This document shows, in pieces, positions 1 through 6,918 of a DNA stretch of 7,409 bases. The position numbers were made by a program, and so were the translations under genes. Source of the stretch: Ghiorsea sp. Its GTDB lineage: Bacteria > Pseudomonadota > Zetaproteobacteria > Mariprofundales > Mariprofundaceae. The DNA lies in assembly GCA_027019685.1 (NCBI GenBank), contig JALUWH010000258.1:1-7409 (forward strand), read 5' to 3'. Under the pieces are notes generated by a model. It did no database searches. It saw only the letters and a program-made list of their open reading frames with translations, and was not told the origin of the DNA. Within the stretch, counting starts at the first letter, position 1. Every line of letters starts with the position of its first letter.

Positions 1-1790
1 GCTTTACCATCTGAATCCAATACCGACTCATGAATCATTTCAGACAATGTTGGATGCGGGAACATATGATGCGCTAGCTCCGCTTCTGTGGTTTCTAAAG
101 TACGAGCCAATTGTAATGAAACAATCAATTCTGTGGCTTCTGCACCCACGATATGTGCACCCAATAACTCACCAGTCTCAGCATCAAAGATAGTTTTAAC
201 CATACCTTCAGTCTCTGCCAAGCCCATAGCTTTGCCATTGGTACCATACGCCATGCGACCCACTTTAATATCCAAACCTTCTTCTTTGCATTGTTTCTCA
301 GTCTTACCACATGAACCCACTTGTGGCTGGCAATAAGTACAACCTGGTACATTGCCATAATCCACAGGGTGTGGTGTGCCGCCGTTGATGGCTTCCACGC
401 AGACAATGCCTTCGTGCGATGCAACATGTGCCAAAGCAGGTGCACCAATCACATCACCAATAGCATAAATCCCTTGATGGTCGGTACGGTAATAATCATC
501 CACTTCAATTTGTTGACGTTCAACTTTCATGGACGTGTTTTCCGCACCAATGCTATCGGTATTACCTACAACACCCACTGCAACTAAACACACATCGCCT
601 TCAATCGTGTGCTCTTTATCTTTCACGCTATATGTCACCACAGCTTTACCATCAACATTCTTAGCTGATGACACCATAGCATTGGTCACGATATTGATTT
701 TATTTTTCTTAAATGAACGCGCTACCACTTTTGAAATCTCTTCGTCTTCAAGTGGCAAAATTTGTGGAGCTGCCTCAATCACGGTCACTTCAGAACCCAT
801 AGCATTATAAAAATAGGCGAATTCCATTCCAATCGCACCTGAACCAATCACCACCAATTTTTTAGGTAATGATGTAGGAGCCAAGGCTTGTTTGTATGTG
901 ATAATCACTTCGTTATCTACATCCATACCTGGGAAGGCACGTGCTCTTGCACCTGTTGCCACAATTACGTGTTTGGCAGTCACTTGTGATATTTTGCCAT
1001 CAGCATCTTTCACCATCAATTTATTATCGGCTTCAAATGTGGCAAAACCTTCGATATGGGTGACTTTGTTTTTCTTGAATAAAAAGCCAATGCCTCCATT
1101 CAACTTCGCTGAAATCTTGCGTGAACGTGCCACTGCTTTTGTAAGGTCTGGCTTGGCCTCTGTGATACCCAAGCCAAGTTCGTCACCACTATGTTGAATT
1201 ACATTGATAATTTCGGCTGTACGCAACAACGCTTTAGTCGGGATACAACCCCAGTTCAAGCAAATGCCACCCAAATGTGTGGATTCAATACATGCTACTT
1301 TTAAACCCAATTGTGCAGCACGAATAGCTGCCACATAACCACCAGGACCAGCACCAACCACTACCACATCATATTCACCATCAGGGTTAAATACGCCTGC
1401 TGGCTTAAGATTTAACTCATGCTCCTCATCACTTGATGGTGCAGCTGCAAGTGTTTCCACTACTTCTTGTGGTGTTGCAACAGGAGATGCATCAGCGACG
1501 GATGTTTCATCAGACAAGTTTTCTGGCACATAATCTGCTGCTATTTCTTCATCATCTTCAGCAATCACTGCAATGGCCATACCCACAGGAACAAGGTCTC
1601 CCTCTTTAGCGATGATTTTATGTAAAACACCTTCATCAATCACTTCCACTTCCATGGTCGCTTTATCGGTTTCCACTTCCAGCATCACTTCGCCAGACTC
1701 TAGCGTATCACCTTCTTTCTTTAGCCAACGCGCAATTTTACCTTCGGTCATGGTTGGCGATAGCTGGGTCATAAATACATCAATTGGCAT
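1..1790 (-). CDS. lpdA: Dihydrolipoamide dehydrogenase (E3 of PDH) with N-terminal lipoyl domain, partial at C-terminus
   Basis: E3 of the pyruvate dehydrogenase complex: a cytoplasmic FAD flavoprotein that reoxidises dihydrolipoamide and reduces NAD+. I translated 596 codons with no stop before the window edge; the last residues (HESVLDSDGK) are near the usual family end, so probably only a few are missing. Residues 1-80 form a lipoyl domain with ETDKA and lipoylated Lys43. Residues 91-137 are an acidic/Ala-Pro linker. The E3 core follows: FAD site GAGPGG (146-151), redox disulfide CLNWGC (Cys177, Cys182), NAD site GSGAIG (316-321), second FAD motif around 441-446 (IYAIGD), and the interface active-site pair in HPTLSE (His579, Glu584). 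The ATG at 1790 is preceded by AAGAGGT at 5-nt spacing. Lipoyl-E3 fusions are known from other bacteria (for example Neisseria). Four cysteines at 484-501 are unusual. It is the last visible gene of the PDH operon. Confidence 0.96.
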   Translation of the reverse strand, partial: MPIDVFMTQLSPTMTEGKIARWLKKEGDTLESGEVMLEVETDKATMEVEVIDEGVLHKIIAKEGDLVPVGMAIAVIAEDDEEIAADYVPENLSDETSVADASPVATPQEVVETLAAAPSSDEEHELNLKPAGVFNPDGEYDVVVVGAGPGGYVAAIRAAQLGLKVACIESTHLGGICLNWGCIPTKALLRTAEIINVIQHSGDELGLGITEAKPDLTKAVARSRKISAKLNGGIGFLFKKNKVTHIEGFATFEADNKLMVKDADGKISQVTAKHVIVATGARARAFPGMDVDNEVIITYKQALAPTSLPKKLVVIGSGAIGMEFAYFYNAMGSEVTVIEAAPQILPLEDEEISKVVARSFKKNKINIVTNAMVSSAKNVDGKAVVTYSVKDKEHTIEGDVCLVAVGVVGNTDSIGAENTSMKVERQQIEVDDYYRTDHQGIYAIGDVIGAPALAHVASHEGIVCVEAINGGTPHPVDYGNVPGCTYCQPQVGSCGKTEKQCKEEGLDIKVGRMAYGTNGKAMGLAETEGMVKTIFDAETGELLGAHIVGAEATELIVSLQLARTLETTEAELAHHMFPHPTLSEMIHESVLDSDGK

Positions 1791-1868
1791 GGTTTACCTC
1801 TTTATGGGTTCACCACGAAGAACACGAAAAACACCAAGGTTTACCTTAATGAATTAGTGACTTGGTGG
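1791..1868 (-). repeat. Spacer repeat copy A: hairpin plus RBS leader before lpdA
   Basis: This 93-nt E2-lpdA spacer (1791-1883) shares most of its sequence with the pdhB-E2 spacer at 3204-3265. Shared blocks in the transcribed sense are CACCAAGTCAC, CGTGTTCTTCGTGGTGAA and AAAGAGGTAAACCATGCC. Arms at 1811-1825 and 1857-1870 can pair over about 12 bp with one C-C mismatch. Between them lies a small perfect inverted repeat, AAGGT/ACCTT, at 1836-1847. The final block carries the ribosome binding site AAGAGGT (about 1796-1802). No U-run follows the stem, so it does not look like a terminator. A role in mRNA processing or stability is inference. Confidence 0.8.
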
Positions 1869-1883
1869 TGTTTTATTCAATAA

Positions 1884-3203
1884 TTAAATCAATACACTCG
1901 CAGGGCATTCGATATGTTTTTTCAATGCATTCAAATATTCTGCACCCACGGCACCATCCACAACACGGTGGTCACAAGATAGAGTAAGTGTCATCATTTT
2001 CTTCACAACAACGTGTCCATTTTCAGCCACAGCACGTTCTTCTGTGCCACCCACTGCTAGGATTGCACCTTCAGGTGGATTTACAATCGCTTGAAATTGT
2101 TTGATACCATACATGCCCAAGTTTGAAATTGAGAATGTGCCACCTGTATATTCTTCAGGTTTCAATTCACCAGCACGCGCTTTACCTGCTAGTTCTTTAA
2201 TTTCATTGGAAATATCCACAATACCTTTTTGCTCAGCAAAACGAACAATAGGTGTAATCAAACCACCTTCAATCGCTACAGCAATGGAAATATGTGCATG
2301 TTTATGTTGGTAAGTATGCGAATCAGCCCATGATGCATTTGCCGCTGGCACATCCACCAAAGCTTTAGATACGGCTTTCACAATAAAGTCATTCACACTC
2401 AATTTGAATGCGCCGTCAGCCGACTTATTAAGTTGTGCACGCAAGTCCATCAATCTATCCATTTCCACATCAAGGCTGAGATAAAAATGCGGCACTTGTT
2501 GCTTTGATTCGGTTAAACGGCGAGCGATAGCTTTACGCATCATACTATTTTCAATCGCATCATATTCATCAGCATGATACGGCATAGGACCAGTCGGTAG
2601 TGGACGAATCGCAGTAGGTACAAAGCTTTGTGAACTACCGCCCAAACTAATACCGCGCTTGGCTGCTTTCTCCACATCAGCTTTAACAATACGACCGCGT
2701 GGTCCAGTACCCGTAATAGCAGCGAGATTAACACCTTTTTGCTTGGCTAACCTACGCGCCAATGGCGACGCTTTGATGCGTTTATCATTAGCTGCACGCT
2801 CTACAGCGGCTGTATCTACTGGTGCTTGAGCTGCAACTACTTCGCTCGGTGCAGGCACAACGCTAGGTGTAGGTTCAGCTTCAACAGCAGCAGGTGTACC
2901 GTGTGTTTCAACAATAGGCTCTTGCCCACTACCTTCTGGCACATAATCTATTGGAACTTCTTCACCATCTTCTGCAATCACACCAATGGCTTCACCCACT
3001 TTAACCAATGCTCCTTCTGGAGCAATGATTTTATGTAGAATACCTTCATCAATCACTTCCACTTCCATGGTCGCTTTGTCGGTTTCTACTTCAAGCATCA
3101 CTTCGCCTGATTCAAGTGTATCACCTTCTTTTTTTAGCCAACGCGCAATTTTACCTTCAGTCATTGTCGGAGATAATTGGGTCATAAAAATATCAATGGG
3201 CAT
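1884..3203 (-). CDS. pdhC: Dihydrolipoamide acetyltransferase, E2 of pyruvate dehydrogenase complex
   Basis: E2 core enzyme: it accepts the acetyl group from E1 on a swinging lipoyl arm and transfers it to CoA. The 439 residues show the usual order. A single lipoyl domain (about 1-80) has Lys43 in ETDKA. An Ala/Pro/Glu/Val linker covers about 92-140. The peripheral-subunit-binding domain (about 143-180, IKASPLARRLAKQKG then GTGPRGRI) docks E1 or E3. A second linker follows, then the catalytic domain (about 215-439) with active-site motif DHRVVDG (His412, Asp416). E. coli AceF has three lipoyl domains; one is normal for the E1 alpha/beta class. The ATG at 3203 has AAGAGGT 5 nt upstream. The lipoyl segment is nearly identical to that of the downstream E3. 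It lies 88 nt after pdhB and 93 nt before lpdA. The symbol pdhC follows alpha-proteobacterial usage; aceF is the enteric name. A 2-oxoglutarate or branched-chain E2 is less likely given the E1 partners. Confidence 0.96.
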   Translation of the reverse strand: MPIDIFMTQLSPTMTEGKIARWLKKEGDTLESGEVMLEVETDKATMEVEVIDEGILHKIIAPEGALVKVGEAIGVIAEDGEEVPIDYVPEGSGQEPIVETHGTPAAVEAEPTPSVVPAPSEVVAAQAPVDTAAVERAANDKRIKASPLARRLAKQKGVNLAAITGTGPRGRIVKADVEKAAKRGISLGGSSQSFVPTAIRPLPTGPMPYHADEYDAIENSMMRKAIARRLTESKQQVPHFYLSLDVEMDRLMDLRAQLNKSADGAFKLSVNDFIVKAVSKALVDVPAANASWADSHTYQHKHAHISIAVAIEGGLITPIVRFAEQKGIVDISNEIKELAGKARAGELKPEEYTGGTFSISNLGMYGIKQFQAIVNPPEGAILAVGGTEERAVAENGHVVVKKMMTLTLSCDHRVVDGAVGAEYLNALKKHIECPASVLI

Positions 3204-3265
3204 GGTTTACCTCTTTAGGGTTTCACCACGAAGAACACGAAGGAAAAACCTTGGTGACTTGGTGG
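3204..3265 (-). repeat. Spacer repeat copy B: long hairpin plus RBS leader before the E2 gene
   Basis: Second copy of the leader found before lpdA. Arms 3226-3243 (18 nt) and 3249-3265 (17 nt) flank a five-base loop that is U5 in the transcript. They form a stem of about 14 pairs interrupted by two C-C mismatches and a small U/UU internal loop. It ends about 10 nt before the ribosome binding site AAGAGGT (3209-3215) of the E2 gene. The CTTCGTGTTCTTCGTGG arm resembles a short motif I recall from intergenic regions of many environmental bacteria, which would make it a dispersed repeat; that is recollection, not a search result. With no U-run after the stem, a terminator is unlikely. Confidence 0.8.
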
Positions 3266-3291
3266 ATTAAATCATTTATCAATCTAATAAC

Positions 3292-4272
3292 TTAGGCTCT
3301 GTTGCACACTACACGTGCTGCTTCAACAATTTCAGCAACAGATGGTAATGCATATTGCTCCAAATTCGCTGCATATGGCATAGGCACATCTTTACCCGTC
3401 ACACGCGCTACAGGTGCATCCAAATCATCAAAACCTTTTTCCATAATGCGTGCTGAAATTTCTGCACCAATACCTGCGAAACGCCAACCTTCTTCAATCA
3501 CCACAGCACGGTTGGTTTTAGCAACCGATGCAAGAATTGTTGCTTCGTCCAATGGGCGAATCGTGCGTGGGTCAACCACCTCCGCATCAATACCTTGTTT
3601 GGCTAATTCTTCGGCTGCAAGCAATGTATATCCTGTCATACGTGAGTGGGCAATAAGGGTCACGTCACTACCAACACGTTTGATGTCTGCTTTGCCCAAC
3701 GGAATAATATATTCACCTTCGGGCACTTCGCCAATATCACCATAATTCATTTCATTTTCAATAAAAATAACAGTGTCATTATCACGAATCGATGCCGCCA
3801 ATAAACCTTTGGCATCCGCAGGGTTAGATGGCATGACCACTTTTAGACCTGGAATATTAGCATACCAATTTTCAAAGGCTTGAGAATGTTGTGAACTTAC
3901 GCGAGCCGCAGCACCACCAGCACCACGGAACACCATAGGGCAATCATATTGACCGCCAGTCATGTATTTCATTTTCGCTGCAGCGTTCACAATTTGGTCA
4001 GCTGCAAGAATTGCAAAGTTCCAAGTCATAAACTCAATCACGGGGCGTAAACCTGCCATAGCAGCACCAACACCAAGTCCGGCAAAACCTAGCTCAGTAA
4101 TAGGTGTATCAATCACACGCCTTGGACCAAACTTGTCCAACATACCTTGGGATACTTTATATGCGCCATTGTATTCAGCAACTTCTTCGCCCATAAGAAA
4201 CACACGCTCATCGCGCTCCATTTCTTGGCACATCGCCTGATTTAATGCGTCACGATACGTAATCTTTGCCAT
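3292..4272 (-). CDS. pdhB: Pyruvate dehydrogenase E1 component, beta subunit
   Basis: Beta subunit of the alpha2-beta2 E1 that decarboxylates pyruvate and reductively acetylates lipoyl-E2 in the cytoplasm. The 326 residues match the family length. The N-terminal transketolase pyrimidine-binding domain (about 4-180) includes GEEVAEYNGAYKVSQG, the TPITELGFAG block whose Glu60 matches the thiamine-activating glutamate, and HSQAFE with conserved His129. The C-terminal transketolase domain (about 195-320) includes DVTLIAHS and DPRTIRPLD. The ATG at 4272 follows the pdhA stop by a single base (TGA-T-ATG), and an AGGTAGG-like Shine-Dalgarno lies inside the end of pdhA. Translational coupling with pdhA is therefore likely, which suits a 1:1 heterotetramer. 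Branched-chain 2-oxoacid dehydrogenase E1 beta is the main alternative. The MTWNFA and GGAAARVSSQHSQ segments and the neighbours favour pyruvate. Confidence 0.96.
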   Translation of the reverse strand: MAKITYRDALNQAMCQEMERDERVFLMGEEVAEYNGAYKVSQGMLDKFGPRRVIDTPITELGFAGLGVGAAMAGLRPVIEFMTWNFAILAADQIVNAAAKMKYMTGGQYDCPMVFRGAGGAAARVSSQHSQAFENWYANIPGLKVVMPSNPADAKGLLAASIRDNDTVIFIENEMNYGDIGEVPEGEYIIPLGKADIKRVGSDVTLIAHSRMTGYTLLAAEELAKQGIDAEVVDPRTIRPLDEATILASVAKTNRAVVIEEGWRFAGIGAEISARIMEKGFDDLDAPVARVTGKDVPMPYAANLEQYALPSVAEIVEAARVVCNRA

Positions 4273-4273
4273 A

Positions 4274-5329
4274 TCAGCCTACCTGCCTTGGATAAGGGTA
4301 TGCATTTGGAATTTCATCGCTGAGAATATCATCCCATAATGCAGAAAGATCTGGTTCAGGCTGTGCTTCTGCGGCTTTTGCCACTGCCACCACTTCTTTC
4401 TTAATATCTTTGTCTTTTTGTTTGAAGTCTGCTTCAGTTGACAGCCCTGCTTCAATCATTTGTTTTTGTAAACGTACGATTGGGTCACGCCCTGAACGCC
4501 ATTCATCCACTTCATCACGTGTACGGTATGTTGCAGGGTCAGACATGGAATGCCCGCGATAACGATAAGTCATCATTTCAACAATCATTGGTCCTTTACC
4601 TGAACGTGCATGTTCTATGGCTTCTGCCATTTTACGCTCTACTTCCAACACATCCATACCATCCACTTGAATACCAGGAACTTTGAAAGAAATACCACGT
4701 TTATAAAGGTGTGTTTCAGCTGATGCACGGCTCAATGAAGTACCCATTGCATATTGATTGTTTTCAATCACAAACACCACAGGTAGTTTCCAAAGGGCAG
4801 CCATATTAAATGACTCATACACAGCACCTTGGTTCACGCCACCATCACCCATGATGGTAATAGAAACACGTTTATCATCGTTGTATTTACTAGCAAAAGC
4901 GAAACCTGTACCAATCGGCACTTGCTCACCAACAATACCATTGCCGCCTGCAAAGTTTTTCTCTTTATCAAACATATGCATGGAGCCGCCTTTGCCGCCC
5001 ACAATGCCACCAGCGCGACCCAAAAGCTCCGCCATAATCGCTGTTGGCTCAGAGCCGCGCGCCAAAATATGTCCGTGGTCACGATAACTGGTCATCATAT
5101 AATCTGTAGGCTCTGAAGCTTCTTCCATGCCCACACACACCGCTTCTTGTCCATTACATAAATGGCAAAAGCCACCAATCTTCTTCAAGCCATACATTTG
5201 CCCAGCTTTTTCTTCAAAGCGGCGGATATAAAGCATCATATCGTGCATAGCATGCAATCGCTCAGCGCTATAAAAGCGTCCTTCTTGCGTGATGCCAGCT
5301 TGGTTATCATCTTGTTTTTTGGTTGTCAT
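4274..5329 (-). CDS. pdhA: Pyruvate dehydrogenase E1 component, alpha subunit
   Basis: Alpha subunit of E1; binds the diphosphate of thiamine diphosphate and Mg2+ and forms the catalytic tetramer with PdhB. The 351 residues carry the thiamine diphosphate fold GDGGVNQGA...VIENN (GDG at 161-163, Asn190-Asn191). They also carry YRDHGH (82-87), GGKGGSMHMF (111-120), and YRYRGHSMSDP (255-265), the loop equivalent to the regulatory phosphorylation loop of mitochondrial E1 alpha. The C-terminal tail (about 300-335) is Lys/Glu/Ala-rich. The ATG at 5329 has GGGGA at short spacing and begins MTTKKQDDN, a disordered-looking leader typical of this family. It is the first gene of the four-gene PDH operon, with a 442-nt spacer upstream. 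The sequence resembles alpha-proteobacterial/mitochondrial E1 alpha, not the single-chain AceE. Confidence 0.96.
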   Translation of the reverse strand: MTTKKQDDNQAGITQEGRFYSAERLHAMHDMMLYIRRFEEKAGQMYGLKKIGGFCHLCNGQEAVCVGMEEASEPTDYMMTSYRDHGHILARGSEPTAIMAELLGRAGGIVGGKGGSMHMFDKEKNFAGGNGIVGEQVPIGTGFAFASKYNDDKRVSITIMGDGGVNQGAVYESFNMAALWKLPVVFVIENNQYAMGTSLSRASAETHLYKRGISFKVPGIQVDGMDVLEVERKMAEAIEHARSGKGPMIVEMMTYRYRGHSMSDPATYRTRDEVDEWRSGRDPIVRLQKQMIEAGLSTEADFKQKDKDIKKEVVAVAKAAEAQPEPDLSALWDDILSDEIPNAYPYPRQVG

Positions 5330-5344
5330 AACATCCCCAATCGT

Positions 5345-5386
5345 TTCGCTAGACTGCGAACTATGCCCGACTCATATCCCTTCGCA
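5345..5386 (-). promoter_or_regulatory. Alternative short hairpins in the pdhA leader
   Basis: Three mutually complementary short elements precede pdhA. TTCGC at 5345-5349 can pair with GCGAA at 5356-5360 (5 bp, 6-nt loop). The overlapping TGCGAA at 5355-5360 can instead pair with TTCGCA at 5381-5386 (6 bp, 20-nt loop). The two pairings exclude each other and the proximal one ends a few bases before the GGGGA ribosome binding site. The stems are short and chance is a fair explanation. Confidence 0.25.
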
Positions 5387-5538
5387 ACCATTAAAAGGCC
5401 ACAAAGGACAAAAGCCTTCCTAAAAAATATCACTTGCATAGTAGCTAGAAACTACTTCCTTCATCAATACTTTACAATACACAACATTCAACAAAAAAAG
5501 CTGATAAAAAGGCTAACCACAAGTAAAAACACACCCTA

Positions 5539-5567
5539 AATATCTAACTTTTATTCATAATAATCAA
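5539..5567 (-). promoter_or_regulatory. Possible sigma70-like promoter for the PDH operon (weak)
   Basis: On the minus strand TTGATT (5567-5562) and GATATT (5544-5539) are separated by 17 nt. Each matches the sigma70 consensus at four of six positions. Transcription would start near 5532 and leave a leader of about 200 nt before pdhA. An alternative pair, TTGACG (5711-5706) and TTTAGG (5688-5683), also has 17-nt spacing but a poorer -10. In DNA this AT-rich such matches arise easily by chance. Confidence 0.22.
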
Positions 5568-5771
5568 GGTGTTACGCACTATTAACCAACTGAAACATTA
5601 CACACCACCGAAAATGTCTTTGCAGAGAATCCCCTAAGCTTACATAGGGCTAACCTAGGGCTAGAAAAGACAAAAACTAAACCCTAAAATGGCGCAGCAT
5701 TACACCGTCAAATAAAACACTTTGTTTCTCTTCGATGATTCCAGTACTACCTAAATAATACAACACATCAT

Positions 5772-6236
5772 TCATGCTTTAATGAACACGGGTTCACCAC
5801 AGCGTACATGCTCAAACAAATGTTCAATATCTGCATTGAGCATACGGATACAACCATGAGACACGGGCAAACCAATTTTATCTTCTTCATTGGTACCGTG
5901 GATATAAATATAGCGTTTTTTTGTATCCACTTTTCCACGCTTGTTTACGCCCGTTTGCACACCTGACAACCAAAGAATGCGACTCAATATCCAATCATGC
6001 TTATAATGTGCTATTTTTTGTTTAAATATACCCTTTGGTTCCCTAGATTCAAAATAGGTGTAAATGGGTAAACCACCTCCAATTTTAGCACATATTTTAT
6101 GCTTACCTAACGGTGTTCTTAGACTGCCTTCCATATTTCCCACACCATTTCTAGCCGTAGAAATAGGGTAAGCACAAACCACCCCTGTTTTACGGTGATG
6201 ATACAACATTTGTTCAGATACAATAATTTTAATCAT
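5772..6236 (-). CDS. YkuD-family L,D-transpeptidase, small form without signal peptide
   Basis: YkuD-fold enzymes make 3-3 peptidoglycan cross-links or attach proteins to peptidoglycan through an active-site cysteine. This 154-residue protein is essentially one YkuD domain. It has an N-terminal beta strand (MIKIIVSEQMLYHH), the substrate-side block YPISTARNGVGNMEGSLRTP (23-42), DWILSRILWLSG (81-92), and the catalytic signature with His113 in YIHGT and Ser126-His127-Gly128-Cys129-x-Arg131. All catalytic residues are present. There is no signal peptide or membrane segment, which is odd for a periplasmic enzyme, although I recall similar short proteobacterial members. The ATG at 6236 lies inside the end of the hda-like gene (8-nt overlap), and no strong Shine-Dalgarno is visible, so translation is probably coupled. 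The exact reaction cannot be told from sequence. Confidence 0.88.
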   Translation of the reverse strand: MIKIIVSEQMLYHHRKTGVVCAYPISTARNGVGNMEGSLRTPLGKHKICAKIGGGLPIYTYFESREPKGIFKQKIAHYKHDWILSRILWLSGVQTGVNKRGKVDTKKRYIYIHGTNEEDKIGLPVSHGCIRMLNADIEHLFEHVRCGEPVFIKA

Positions 6237-6918
6237 GATCTGCCAATACGCGTAATGCTAATGCAGCATTCATTTTCACTTTATGTGCCTTTGAATAGGC
6301 ATCAAGCAAAACAAGCGCCCGCAATAATGCATCTAAAGTACGTGGAACATATTGTAATAACACAGGCAATACCGTTTCTTTCATATCCCATTGCATGTTG
6401 TGCAACACCGAATCTAAAACACGCTTCAAATCTTCATCATTTGCAGGGGCAGACATCTCTACTTTTTCCATCATCAACAAACGGCTACGTAATTCTGGAG
6501 GCATACTACCTTCTGCACACCGCCAACTGATTAACAATGCCTTATTCATCTCTTTCGCTCTTTCAATTAGGTGGAATACAGCATAAGCAAATGCAGGAGG
6601 CATACTTCCTGAAGGTAAATCTAATATCCAATACGCTTGATGCTCACACTGCTCCAACCATAACTTCAACTGATGCACGGAAGACACATCACCCTCATCG
6701 CAAGCCAACAAGGCAACATGTGGGTTTTCATCTGCCAATGCCTGCAACAAATGACTTTTACCCGCCACTGACTCTGAGGTTAACCACAATAATCCACCTT
6801 GCACAAACCACAATGCAAGTCGCCCTGATGCTTCCTCAACCTGTGGATGACGCACCCAGCTTCCATAGTGTTTTTTAATCGGAAGCAAAAGTTCCAGTGT
6901 TTGCTGTTCACTCACCAC
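6229..6918 (-). CDS. hda: Hda-like DnaA-related AAA+ regulatory protein, divergent
   Basis: Hda binds the DNA sliding clamp after replisome loading and stimulates ATP hydrolysis by DnaA, blocking re-initiation. The 229 residues match Hda length and consist of one AAA+ domain without the DnaA DNA-binding domain. Visible parts: ELLLPI (9-14), a fit to the Hda clamp-binding motif QLxLPL; a Walker A-like TSESVAGKSHLLQA (47-60) with Lys54-Ser55 but no leading glycine; a weak Walker B WILDLP (97-102); the box VII-like PELRSRL (141-147) with candidate arginine finger Arg146; and sensor 2-like VPRTLDALLRAL (191-202). The GTG at 6918 (or the next, 6915) is the start because an in-frame TAA lies immediately upstream. 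The start sits in the last unit of the 11-bp array. The gene overlaps the downstream transpeptidase by 8 nt. A generic DnaA/Hda homologue with altered nucleotide use is the alternative. Confidence 0.78.
   Translation of the reverse strand: MVSEQQTLELLLPIKKHYGSWVRHPQVEEASGRLALWFVQGGLLWLTSESVAGKSHLLQALADENPHVALLACDEGDVSSVHQLKLWLEQCEHQAYWILDLPSGSMPPAFAYAVFHLIERAKEMNKALLISWRCAEGSMPPELRSRLLMMEKVEMSAPANDEDLKRVLDSVLHNMQWDMKETVLPVLLQYVPRTLDALLRALVLLDAYSKAHKVKMNAALALRVLADHD

Larger units (their letters stand above)
5330..5771 (-). promoter_or_regulatory. 442-bp non-coding spacer; PDH operon leader/promoter region
   Basis: I find no credible gene here on either strand. The segment is very AT-rich and lies between the transpeptidase stop and pdhA, so it is the natural place for the PDH promoter and a long leader. 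Visible structure: an 8-bp direct repeat with 11-bp period (5645-5663), the 8-mer ACCCTAAA twice on the plus strand (5533-5540, 5681-5688), short inverted repeats AGTAG/CTACT (5440-5456) and AAGGC/GCCTT (5395-5418), and competing short stems at 5345-5386. In the transcript the AAGGC/GCCTT stem is followed by only a short U-run, so it is at best a weak terminator or attenuator. I see no convincing intrinsic terminator for the upstream transpeptidase gene. No PdhR-type palindrome (AATTGGT-N3-ACCAATT) is present. Confidence 0.55.

Noticed and set aside
2540..2734. Minus-strand frame inside the E2 gene
   Set aside because: It is an alternative frame of the linker and binding-domain region of E2 with no independent support.
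3226..3265. Rho-independent terminator between pdhB and E2
   Set aside because: The stem is interrupted by mismatches and the U5 tract is the loop, not a tail after the stem. The flanking genes encode subunits of one complex and are expected to be co-transcribed.
3302..3745. Long plus-strand frame of 147 codons opposite pdhB
   Set aside because: It is antisense to a well-conserved E1 beta gene and its composition is that expected for a shadow frame. No domain or start signal is visible.
5162..5539. Plus-strand frame running from pdhA into the upstream spacer
   Set aside because: Half of it is antisense to pdhA, the rest is low-complexity AT-rich sequence, and it has no recognisable domain or ribosome binding site.
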